Below are positions 1 through 5,967 of a stretch of 8,981 nucleotides of DNA, one piece after another (the stretch's first letter is position 1; every line of letters starts with the position of its first letter). Below the pieces are notes generated by a model, which did not search any database, was not told where the DNA came from, and was given only the letters and a program-made list of their open reading frames with translations. Source of the stretch: Sulfurovum sp. (lineage in GTDB: Bacteria > Campylobacterota > Campylobacteria > Campylobacterales > Sulfurovaceae); NCBI GenBank assembly GCA_030622375.1, contig JAUXGC010000043.1, positions 1-8,981 on the forward strand, given 5' to 3'. The translations under genes and the position numbers were made by a program.

Positions 1-2
1 TG

Positions 3-86
3 TTAATTAAAATTCATAGAGGATTAACTAAATCCTTGAAGTTAAAAATGGTGGATGATTATTTGGTCAGAGATAAGAAAAATTAA
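3..86 (+). CDS. C-terminal end of an unidentified reading frame (partial)
   Basis: A frame open from the left window edge runs 27 codons to a TAA at 84-86 and reads as a lysine-rich tail ending VDDYLVRDKKN. The start would lie outside the window. I do not recognise the family. In Helicobacter and Campylobacter the gene before the hydrolase/murF pair is usually ddl, but this tail does not look like a Ddl C-terminus to me. It lies directly beside the RhuM remnant in another frame, so it may be the end of an accessory gene or simply non-coding debris. Confidence 0.25.
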   Translation, partial: LIKIHRGLTKSLKLKMVDDYLVRDKKN

Positions 87-229
87 TAATTCAGACCCCC
101 GTTTTTACTATTAAGTCAAAAAATGCAACAACTGCCAGTGATGGAAAAATATATCAAGTAGATTATTATAACCTTGATATGATTATATCGGTTAAGGTTT
201 TAGAGAAATTGAAGGAGATTGTGAGATGA
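77..229 (+). pseudogene. Remnant of a RhuM-family (virulence RhuM / Fic-associated) gene
   Basis: In frame 2, between a TAA at 74-76 and a TGA at 227-229, the translation from about 128 to 193 contains TTASDGKIYQ followed by VDYYNLDMIISV. This matches the conserved core of RhuM proteins, in which the YNLD-x-IISV motif is normally followed by GYRV and an FR-x-WA segment. Here the match stops at ISV and continues as KVLEKLKEIVR then stop. No upstream start and no N-terminal RhuM half are in frame. What is seen is about 22 matching codons; that they are a deletion remnant is inferred. RhuM genes are often found inside type I restriction-modification loci and islands, so this may be the scar of such an island. 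The 11 codons after ISV may belong to another gene joined by deletion. Confidence 0.6.
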
Positions 230-252
230 GTGAAGAGAATGAATGTAAATAA
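226..252 (+). other. Eight-codon ORF with strong ribosome binding site, possible truncated gene start
   Basis: An AAGGAG at 212-217 lies 8 bases before an ATG at 226, giving MSEENECK and then TAA at 250-252. The ATG overlaps the stop of the RhuM-derived frame as ATGA (226-229), a typical operon junction. This could be the true start of a gene whose remainder was deleted, or a chance match. No longer coding frame continues downstream. Confidence 0.2.
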
Positions 253-315
253 AAGATTAATTTTTTCAATCAGAACCACAAAATCTAAAACTCTAAAATA
301 GACACTATACTGTTT

Positions 316-344
316 TTGAAGCCAACGAGTAGTCTGTTTATGAT
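316..344 (+). promoter_or_regulatory. Candidate sigma-70 promoter for the hydrolase-murF unit
   Basis: TTGAAG at 316-321 and TATGAT at 339-344 are separated by 17 bases, a good match to sigma-70 spacing. Transcription would begin near 351, giving a leader of about 25 bases before the ATG at 376. An alternative -10, TAAAAT at 344-349, overlaps it, and another TATACT lies at 306-311. The region is AT-rich, so chance matches are possible. Confidence 0.45.
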
Positions 345-375
345 AAAATAATCCAATTTAAAAAAATGGTGAAAT

Positions 376-1107
376 ATGGCATCTAAAGAGATAGTATATA
401 AAGAACAAACTTTTCAACTCTCTTATGAGTTAGTTAACCCTGCCAAAGATAATGTGCTCCTCATACTGCATGGCTGGGGAAGCACTAAAGAGATTATGAA
501 ACAAGCTTTTGGCAAAACACTGCCAGAGTATAAACATATCTATCTTGATATGCCAGGGTTTGGTAAAAGTACAAATGAGATGATACTGACTACTGAAGAT
601 TATGCCAAAATAGTGCAACTTTTTTTAGATAAGCTTGGCGTGATACCCACCATAGCTATGGGGCACTCTTTTGGTGGTAAAGTCTCTACGCTACTCAATA
701 CACCTTGTTTGGTGCTTCTCTCTTCAGCGGGCGTGATAACAGTAAAACCTTGGTCGATAAAAGTAAAAATAGCCACCTTTAAGCTCCTTAAACCTCTAGG
801 TATGAAGAGAATACGAGAGCTTTTTACAGCACCAGACGCTCAAGGCATGAGCCATGAAATGTATGAAACCTTTAAAAATGTAGTAGATGAAGATTTTGAA
901 ACATCTTTTGCAAAAAGTAAAAGCAGAGCATTGTGTTTTTGGGGCAAAGAAGATACAGCTACACCGCTTTATACAGGCGAAAAGATAGCAGGGCTTATAG
1001 ATAACTCAGAGTTCTACCCACTAGATGGTGACCACTTTTTCTTTTTACAACATAAAGATTTCATAACACAAACAATTATAGAACAATGCAAGGATACGCA
1101 CAAATGA
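376..1107 (+). CDS. Alpha/beta-hydrolase fold protein, murF neighbour
   Basis: A 243-residue cytoplasmic alpha/beta hydrolase with no signal peptide. The oxyanion-hole motif HGWG is at residues 32-35, the nucleophile elbow GHSFGG puts Ser98 in the active site, and the likely acid and base are Asp193 (GKEDTATP) and His220 (GDHFFF), so the catalytic triad is complete. The MPGFGKS stretch at 59-65 is also typical. Length is normal for single-domain members. The start ATG has only a weak GGTGA at 368-372. The stop overlaps the start of murF as ATGA, implying translational coupling. The same hydrolase-murF pairing is known in Helicobacter pylori (HP0739-HP0740) and Campylobacter, where it is annotated loosely as a 2-hydroxy-6-oxohepta-2,4-dienoate hydrolase; that substrate is unproven. 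The conserved pairing suggests a role linked to envelope synthesis, which is inference. Fold is certain, substrate unknown. Confidence 0.9.
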   Translation: MASKEIVYKEQTFQLSYELVNPAKDNVLLILHGWGSTKEIMKQAFGKTLPEYKHIYLDMPGFGKSTNEMILTTEDYAKIVQLFLDKLGVIPTIAMGHSFGGKVSTLLNTPCLVLLSSAGVITVKPWSIKVKIATFKLLKPLGMKRIRELFTAPDAQGMSHEMYETFKNVVDEDFETSFAKSKSRALCFWGKEDTATPLYTGEKIAGLIDNSEFYPLDGDHFFFLQHKDFITQTIIEQCKDTHK

Positions 1108-2558
1108 TACTACTCAACTTCCTCTTTTATGCACTATTTATTTTAGCCATGGGTTACTATTTCATCACAAACTTGCAGTGGTATAGCTATAAGTTAAATC
1201 GTGTACTTTTTCACCATACTAAAACATGGTGGCATTTTGTTTACTTCTTAATACCGTTTGCACTCTATATGCTTATAAGTTACACAAGTGACTACGGTTT
1301 TGTTGTTGTCATAGCATACTTGGCTTTACTGTTCCATTGGTACAGAGAACTCGATAAACCCTTGGTGTGGACAGGAAGGGTCAAGCGCTTCTTTGCAGCT
1401 ATGATGTTTTTTGCTATTTTCATCGTTGTCTTACTTAGTTGTTTTTCTGTAATCTTCCCGATATTCTTGGCATATTTTATCTCTCTATTTATCGAAAATA
1501 TGCTTTTTCATGGTTTTAAGGCCAAAGCAGAAAAGAAGATAGAAGCTATGGACAATTTGACTGTTGTCGGCATAACCGCGAGTTATGGAAAAACAAGCAT
1601 TAAAAACTATATAGAACATCTCTTAAAGGTCAAATACAAAACTTACGCAACACCTCGCTCTATTAATACACTTGGTGGTGTAATGAAAGATGTCAATGAT
1701 GATTTACCTTCCGATACGGAAGTCTATGTTGTTGAGATGGGTGCAAGAGGTGAGGGAGATATATCTGAAATTACTACTTTTGTAAATCCTCATTATGTGG
1801 TAGTGGGCAAGATAGGTCCTGCGCATATAGAGTATTTTAAAACTATAGAAAACATCCGTAATACTAAGATGGAGATACTCCAAACAAGCAGACTCAAAGA
1901 AGCATGGATACACGAAAGTGCGATGGTTAAACCTGAAACAAACATCCATACTTTTGGTGAGAAAGAAAATTTAAATATAAAACTAAATTTACCCGCACCA
2001 AAATATGTCATAGAAGATGTGCAAGCCACACTGGATGAAACGAGTTTTACTCTTGATAGTGTTCGATACTCTGCAAGTATCTTAGGTGCTTTTAATGCTA
2101 TGAATTTGGCTGCTGCAGTATTGGTAGCTAAAAAATTAGGACTTAATGATGAGCAGATACAAAACCAACTCTCAACTCTTAAGCCTGTAAATCATAGACT
2201 CCAACGAATTGATGCAGGAGGCAAAGTCATACTTGATGACTCATTTAATGGAAACATAGATGGAATGATGGCTGCGTTTGAATTGGCTAGTACTTATGAG
2301 GGGCGCAAAGTTGTTATTACACCAGGGTTAGTGGAAGTAGATGATGCACTGAATGTTCAAGTGGCTAAAAAAGCCAATGAGGTTTTTGATGTTGTAGTAG
2401 TTACAGGTGACTTGAACTATGCTATTTTTAAAGAGTATGTAGATGAAGAAAAACTAGTAAAACTCTCTGCAAAATCAGAGATGGAAGCGATGCTTGTGGA
2501 GCAAACTGCTGTAGGAGATTTAATACTCTTTGCAAATGATGCTCCGAGTTTTGTGTAG
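1104..2558 (+). CDS. murF: MurF-type Mur ligase with N-terminal membrane region
   Basis: UDP-N-acetylmuramoyl-tripeptide--D-alanyl-D-alanine ligase, which adds D-Ala-D-Ala to complete the cell-wall pentapeptide precursor, using ATP. I chose the ATG at 1104 (484 residues) because AAGGA at 1090-1094 sits 9 bases upstream and it forms an ATGA overlap with the hydrolase; an ATG at 1086 would add six residues. Roughly residues 1-135 are strongly hydrophobic with several membrane segments, replacing the soluble UDP-MurNAc-peptide binding domain of enteric MurF. Then come the ATP loop GITASYGKTS (156-165, Lys163), the NTLGG segment, EMGARGEGD (from Glu211), IGPAHIE (His241), LGAFNAMNLAAA, and the C-terminal DDSFNGN (378-384), which corresponds to the DDSYNAN of MurF. 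The protein ends FANDAPSFV. Campylobacterial MurF proteins share this layout as far as I recall. Family assignment is firm; that it is the sole essential MurF is inferred. Confidence 0.88.
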   Translation: MILLNFLFYALFILAMGYYFITNLQWYSYKLNRVLFHHTKTWWHFVYFLIPFALYMLISYTSDYGFVVVIAYLALLFHWYRELDKPLVWTGRVKRFFAAMMFFAIFIVVLLSCFSVIFPIFLAYFISLFIENMLFHGFKAKAEKKIEAMDNLTVVGITASYGKTSIKNYIEHLLKVKYKTYATPRSINTLGGVMKDVNDDLPSDTEVYVVEMGARGEGDISEITTFVNPHYVVVGKIGPAHIEYFKTIENIRNTKMEILQTSRLKEAWIHESAMVKPETNIHTFGEKENLNIKLNLPAPKYVIEDVQATLDETSFTLDSVRYSASILGAFNAMNLAAAVLVAKKLGLNDEQIQNQLSTLKPVNHRLQRIDAGGKVILDDSFNGNIDGMMAAFELASTYEGRKVVITPGLVEVDDALNVQVAKKANEVFDVVVVTGDLNYAIFKEYVDEEKLVKLSAKSEMEAMLVEQTAVGDLILFANDAPSFV

Positions 2559-2570
2559 ATATTGCTTTCT

Positions 2571-2602
2571 CGTAGGGTGTTGTGCCCTCACAACACCCTA
2601 CG
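2571..2602. repeat. Perfect 14-bp inverted repeat with 4-base loop between convergent genes
   Basis: CGTAGGGTGTTGTG (2571-2584) and CACAACACCCTACG (2589-2602) are exact reverse complements around the loop CCCT. The element starts 12 bases after the murF stop and ends one base before the stop of the convergent META-domain gene. It could form a bidirectional terminator, but neither side has a proper T run. The GC-rich GTAGGGTG core in an AT-rich genome resembles dispersed palindromic (REP-like) elements. Both roles are possible. Confidence 0.7.
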
Positions 2603-2603
2603 T

Positions 2604-3038
2604 TTAATTCCCCATCTTCTTAAAAAAGAGGTTATGACTTGGACTCTTAATGGTAATGCCATCCACACCATTTCTTCTGTTTTCTGTGATGCCAAAGCCA
2701 TCTTTTATGGTTTCATGCAATCGTTTGCTTACCCAACTATGTATATGTTCTCTACAAGCCATTCTGGTAGATAAGAGTGTAGAAACTGATATGTTTATAC
2801 CTGAGTTTTTTTCTAGAGTTCCTCCTATGCGATTACATCCATCAAAACCAGTGAGTTTCATTCTTCCTATATTAAAGTCCAAAATGGCTCTTGCTTTGCG
2901 TACTTCCATACCATCCATGATGCGCAAATGCCAGTTTCCATTTAGTTTGTTTAAGTCTATGCTTTTGCTCTCTGCTGTCAAATAATTTGTCATTAAAAAT
3001 ACTGATGCAATGATGATAATAGTTTGTTTGTAAAACAT
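2604..3038 (-). CDS. Secreted META/HslJ-like domain protein
   Basis: A 144-residue protein with an N-terminal signal sequence: lysine at 4, a hydrophobic run at 7-20, and likely cleavage near the LTA|ES at 20-24. The mature part is one META domain (HslJ/DUF306 type): LNGNW at 32-36, LTGFDGCNR at 62-70, and STRMAC at 90-95, the two most characteristic family motifs. Cys68 and Cys95 lie within these motifs. HslJ in Escherichia coli is a heat-inducible outer-membrane lipoprotein linked to novobiocin resistance; here there is no lipobox, so the protein is probably soluble in the periplasm. AAGGAA (complement of 3047-3052) precedes the start by eight bases. It is transcribed alone, convergent to murF and divergent from the lysozyme-like gene. 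Its molecular function is unknown. Confidence 0.8.
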   Translation of the reverse strand: MFYKQTIIIIASVFLMTNYLTAESKSIDLNKLNGNWHLRIMDGMEVRKARAILDFNIGRMKLTGFDGCNRIGGTLEKNSGINISVSTLLSTRMACREHIHSWVSKRLHETIKDGFGITENRRNGVDGITIKSPSHNLFFKKMGN

Positions 3039-3050
3039 TAAAAAGCTTCC

Positions 3051-3095
3051 TTGTAAACCAATTTTTGATAGTATAACAAAGATAATATAATGGAG
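3051..3095. promoter_or_regulatory. Divergent promoter region between the META gene and the lysozyme-like gene
   Basis: Only 62 bases separate the two start codons. On the minus strand, TATACT (complement of 3070-3075) would start transcription about 25 bases before the META-gene ATG. On the plus strand, TATAAC at 3072-3077 with TTGTAA at 3051-3056 (15-base spacer) or TATAAT at 3086-3091 could serve the gene at 3101; the second would leave almost no leader. GGAG at 3092-3095 is the ribosome binding site for 3101. The two -10 candidates at 3070-3077 overlap, so the genes may compete for polymerase. AT-richness limits confidence. Confidence 0.35.
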
Positions 3096-3100
3096 CAGGG

Positions 3101-3895
3101 ATGAGGTTTATTTTATTTTTTTCTTTACTAGTTTCAATGCTATTTGCATCAGAGATTGAACTTACAGACAAACAAGCTAGCTATATTGCTCAAAAAGTAT
3201 GGCAAAATGAGGGTGCTGGTCTTGATAAATACTTGGTACATTGGAACGATGGTGAAGATTTTGCTTCTGTAGGCATAGGACACTTTATATGGTTTAGTAA
3301 AGGACATACAGAACGATTTAGGGAAGTATTTCCTATGGTTGTGGATTTTATGGAGGAAAAAGGTGTAAAACTTCCCTCATGGCTAAATACCAAAACTTCT
3401 TTACCTTGGAACTCTAAAGCTAAATTTTATGCGGCCAAAGAAGCAAAAACCAAACAGTATATAGAGTTGTTTAATTTTCTCAAAGCAACTATGCCTCAAC
3501 AAGCAGAGTTTATGGCACAACGTCTTAGCGAAGCACTCCCACAAATGTTAGAGAGCATAGATGACCCCAAAAGAGAGATGCTTATCAAAAAACGTTTTTA
3601 TGAAGTGATGCACAACAGAGATGGCTCAGTAAACGAGAGAGGACTTTATGTTCTTTTAGACTATACCAATTTTAAAGGTGAGGGGACACTCAAAAGTGAA
3701 CGATATAACGGACAGGGCTGGGGACTATTACAGGTTTTAGAACATATGAGCCCAAGAGAGTCAAACAAATTTAAGTCTTTTGCTAGTTCAGCCAAAGAGA
3801 TGCTCTCAAGACGCATTAAAAACTCTCCTCCTGCTCGTGGAGAAGAGCGTTGGCGTAAAGGGTGGAATGTTAGATTAAAAACCTATTGGGAGTAG
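3101..3895 (+). CDS. Secreted protein with a lysozyme-like GIGH signature, uncharacterised
   Basis: A 264-residue protein with a clear signal peptide (residues 1-16, MRFILFFSLLVSMLFA, cleavage near A16/S17). I recognise it as an uncharacterised family, not a named enzyme. Residues 36-65 run NEGAG, HWNDGEDFASVGIGHFIWF. A glutamate (Glu37) followed about 20 residues later by SVGIGH (56-61) recalls phage-type lysozymes such as T4, where the catalytic Glu precedes a YTIGIGH segment. A second conserved-looking stretch, LLDYTNFKGEGTL and then GQGWGLLQVLEHM, lies in the C-terminal half, followed by a basic region with WRKGWNVRL near the end. Periplasmic location and a peptidoglycan role are inferred. 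GGAG at 3092-3095 is the ribosome binding site. Its stop is two bases before the ATG of the TRAP permease, so the two are almost certainly co-translated, although it is not a TRAP binding protein. Confidence 0.75.
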   Translation: MRFILFFSLLVSMLFASEIELTDKQASYIAQKVWQNEGAGLDKYLVHWNDGEDFASVGIGHFIWFSKGHTERFREVFPMVVDFMEEKGVKLPSWLNTKTSLPWNSKAKFYAAKEAKTKQYIELFNFLKATMPQQAEFMAQRLSEALPQMLESIDDPKREMLIKKRFYEVMHNRDGSVNERGLYVLLDYTNFKGEGTLKSERYNGQGWGLLQVLEHMSPRESNKFKSFASSAKEMLSRRIKNSPPARGEERWRKGWNVRLKTYWE

Positions 3896-3897
3896 AG

Positions 3898-5778
3898 ATG
3901 AATCAGCATCAACTCTCTTACTACCTAGACAGAGTAGCAAAATATTCAGGCTACTTAGCTGCCATATTAGTTGTTGTTCTCTCTGCTTTGGTGGCTTATG
4001 ATACAGTGATGCGTTACCTCTTCTCATCAGGCTCTATTGCATTGCAAGAGATTGAGTGGCATCTTTTTGATGTAGTTTTTTTGCTTGGAATTACCTATGC
4101 ACTAAAACATGATAAGCACGTTAGGGTAGATATTTTCTTTGAGAAATATAGTCAACAGACTCGAGCCATACTGCAAATAGTCTCTATGCTTTTGCTAGTG
4201 GTACCATTCTCTCTACTCTTCTTAAATGATGCTATAGACATGGCATATCAGAGTTTTACGCAAACAGAAGTCTCTTCTAATCCTGGGGGATTGACGCATC
4301 GTTGGCTTATAAAGGCTATGCTGGCATTTGCTTTTGTGTTACTGCTTCTGCAAGCATTTAGTGAAGTGTTGAAAGCTTATTGTAGAGTTGAAAACAAAAG
4401 TGCTTTGGGGCGTGTATTTGGCATAGTAGCACTTTTGGGTGGATTGGTCTATATGGCATGGTTTTATAGGGTAGCATTTTGGTTTGACCCTGTGTTTCTC
4501 ATGTTTGGCTTGGCACTTGTATTGTTGATGACAGGTTTTCAGGTAGCGTTTGTCTTTGCAGGTGTAGCACTCTTTTTTGCACTCATAGCCGATGAGGTAG
4601 GGGTGGGAGTTTTTGAAATGCTTCCTTATCGAACTTATGGAATCATGGGTAATGTTACGCTGATGGCAGTACCACTCTTTATTTTTATGGGACTTATACT
4701 TGAAAAGTCGAAGATGGCAGAGGGACTGCTCATCTCTATGGGAAAACTTTTTGGTTCTGTTCGAGGTGGATTGGCTATCTCTGTGGTGTTGGTAGGAGCC
4801 ATACTTGCAGCAAGCACAGGCATAGTTGGGGCTTCGGTGGTGATGATGAGTCTTATTGCTTTGCCTTTAATGCTCAAACATAACTATAGTCCATCTTTAG
4901 CCTCAGGCTCCATAGCCGCAAGTGGCACACTTGGTCAGCTTATACCTCCATCTATTGTACTGATAATACTTGGTGATCAGATGCACCTGTCTGTAGGTGA
5001 TTTGTTTCGTGCAGCTGTGGTTCCAGGGCTTCTACTGATTTTACTCTACATCATATATATCTTGGTTATCTCTTATCTAAACAAAGATATAGCACCTGCT
5101 ATTATATTGGATGAGCCTTACTCAGATGTAGTAAAAGAGGCACTCAAACAGATATTTCCTCCTCTATTGTTAATAGGCGTAGTGCTTGGTTCTATCTTTG
5201 CAGGTATTGCCTCTCCTACAGAATCTGCAGCTATTGGTGTTTTTGGGGCTACGGGATTGGCATTTTTTAACGGAGCTTTTAACTTTTCACTTGTGAAATA
5301 TGCATCCATAGAGACAGTCAAACTCACAGCGATGATATTTATGATACTCATAGGAGCTACTGCTTTTTCTTTGGTTTTTAGCGAGTTAGGTGGTGGAGAT
5401 ATGGCAATGGCATTTTTCTCTGAAGATATGGGTGACAAATGGACATTTATATTTATAGCGATGTTAGTTATCTTTTTGTTGGGTTTTTTTATAGACTTCA
5501 TAGAGATAGCTTTTGTGGTAGTGCCTATCTTAGTGCCTATCGTAGCACTCTTTGGCATAGACCCCATTTGGTTTGCCATACTCATAGCGATGAACTTACA
5601 AGCCTCATTTCTCACACCTCCATTTGGTTTCGCACTCTTTTACCTCAAAGGTGCAGCAGGTGACAAAGTGAGTACAGGCGCTATTTATAAAGGGGTGATA
5701 CCTTTTATTTTGTTGCAAGTGTTGGCGTTGGGTATTATTGTTATGTTTCCAGAGTTGATTTATCTGTTTGGTAGATAA
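3898..5778 (+). CDS. TRAP transporter permease, fused small and large subunits (DctQ-DctM)
   Basis: Inner-membrane permease of a tripartite ATP-independent periplasmic transporter, which uses the sodium or proton gradient to import a carboxylate or similar solute. The ATG at 3898 (626 residues) has GGAG at 3889-3892; a TTG at 3886 is an unlikely start. Residues 1-160 are the four-helix DctQ part with RY (39-40), QEIEW (50-54), HVRVD (74-78) and SNPGGLTHRW (127-136). After a linking helix the DctM part begins near residue 200, with GNVTLMAVPLFIFMG, a GGLAISVVLVGAILAASTG stretch, ASGTLGQLIPPS and SPTESAAIG, all typical of large subunits. The SNPGGL motif points to the group annotated as mannitol/chloroaromatic TRAP permeases, but the substrate cannot be read from sequence. 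No DctP or other binding protein is adjacent. It follows the lysozyme-like gene by two bases and is probably the last gene of that transcript. Confidence 0.92.
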   Translation: MNQHQLSYYLDRVAKYSGYLAAILVVVLSALVAYDTVMRYLFSSGSIALQEIEWHLFDVVFLLGITYALKHDKHVRVDIFFEKYSQQTRAILQIVSMLLLVVPFSLLFLNDAIDMAYQSFTQTEVSSNPGGLTHRWLIKAMLAFAFVLLLLQAFSEVLKAYCRVENKSALGRVFGIVALLGGLVYMAWFYRVAFWFDPVFLMFGLALVLLMTGFQVAFVFAGVALFFALIADEVGVGVFEMLPYRTYGIMGNVTLMAVPLFIFMGLILEKSKMAEGLLISMGKLFGSVRGGLAISVVLVGAILAASTGIVGASVVMMSLIALPLMLKHNYSPSLASGSIAASGTLGQLIPPSIVLIILGDQMHLSVGDLFRAAVVPGLLLILLYIIYILVISYLNKDIAPAIILDEPYSDVVKEALKQIFPPLLLIGVVLGSIFAGIASPTESAAIGVFGATGLAFFNGAFNFSLVKYASIETVKLTAMIFMILIGATAFSLVFSELGGGDMAMAFFSEDMGDKWTFIFIAMLVIFLLGFFIDFIEIAFVVVPILVPIVALFGIDPIWFAILIAMNLQASFLTPPFGFALFYLKGAAGDKVSTGAIYKGVIPFILLQVLALGIIVMFPELIYLFGR

Positions 5779-5820
5779 TTTTTATTATTAATTCTAATAT
5801 AGTTAAGTATTGATTTAATG

Positions 5821-5873
5821 ACTGCTATGGTGCAGTACTTTGTTAGCTACTGCATTGCTTTGTGCAATAGTAG
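5821..5873 (+). terminator. Hairpin cluster after the TRAP gene, possible terminator
   Basis: Three overlapping pairings occur in the gap 5779-5967: ACTGC (5821-5825) with GCAGT (5832-5836); GCAGTA (5832-5837) with TACTGC (5848-5853); and a longer stem CTACT-gc-ATTGC (5847-5858) with GCAATAGTAG (5864-5873) around the loop TTTGT. The last is followed by only a short ATTT, so intrinsic termination is plausible but weak. The pairings exclude one another, as in an attenuator. No other gene is seen in the gap before 5968. Confidence 0.35.
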
Positions 5874-5956
5874 ATTTCACCACTAGCTGATGTTAAACCC
5901 ATTTTCCCTGCTTCATAGCTATTGGCTAAATCATCCACCCATTTATAAAGATTTGC

Positions 5957-5962
5957 TACAAT
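5957..5962 (+). promoter_or_regulatory. -10 element placing the transcript start at the ATG of the small RHH gene
   Basis: TACAAT, preceded by TTGC, ends 5 bases before the ATG at 5968. A start six to seven bases downstream of the -10 would fall on or beside that ATG, giving a leaderless mRNA. There is no Shine-Dalgarno sequence between them. No clear -35 hexamer is seen, which is usual for Campylobacterota promoters. Confidence 0.5.
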
Positions 5963-5967
5963 TACTT

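Noticed and set aside
366..386. Six-codon ORF MVKYGI overlapping the hydrolase start
   Set aside because: No ribosome binding site of its own; most likely chance in AT-rich DNA.
1086..1103. ATG at 1086 as the murF start
   Set aside because: The ATG at 1104 has an AAGGA at suitable spacing and an ATGA overlap with the hydrolase stop; six extra residues would precede the first membrane helix without clear support.
2650..2985. Plus-strand 111-codon frame opposite the META-domain gene
   Set aside because: No recognisable domain and no good start signal; the minus strand carries a signal peptide and the GCNR and STRMAC motifs of a real family.
3886..3897. TTG start for the TRAP permease at 3886
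   Set aside because: The ATG at 3898 has GGAG at a proper distance; the TTG would overlap the end of the preceding gene and has no ribosome binding site of its own.
5118..5615. Minus-strand 165-codon frame inside the TRAP gene
   Set aside because: Low-complexity shadow of hydrophobic codons on the plus strand; the plus-strand frame has clear DctM motifs.
5890..5967. In-frame N-terminal extension of the ribbon-helix-helix protein from an ATG at 5890
   Set aside because: No ribosome binding site, composition unlike the rest of the protein, and it would overlap the -10 element at 5957-5962; the start at 5968 fits the domain better.
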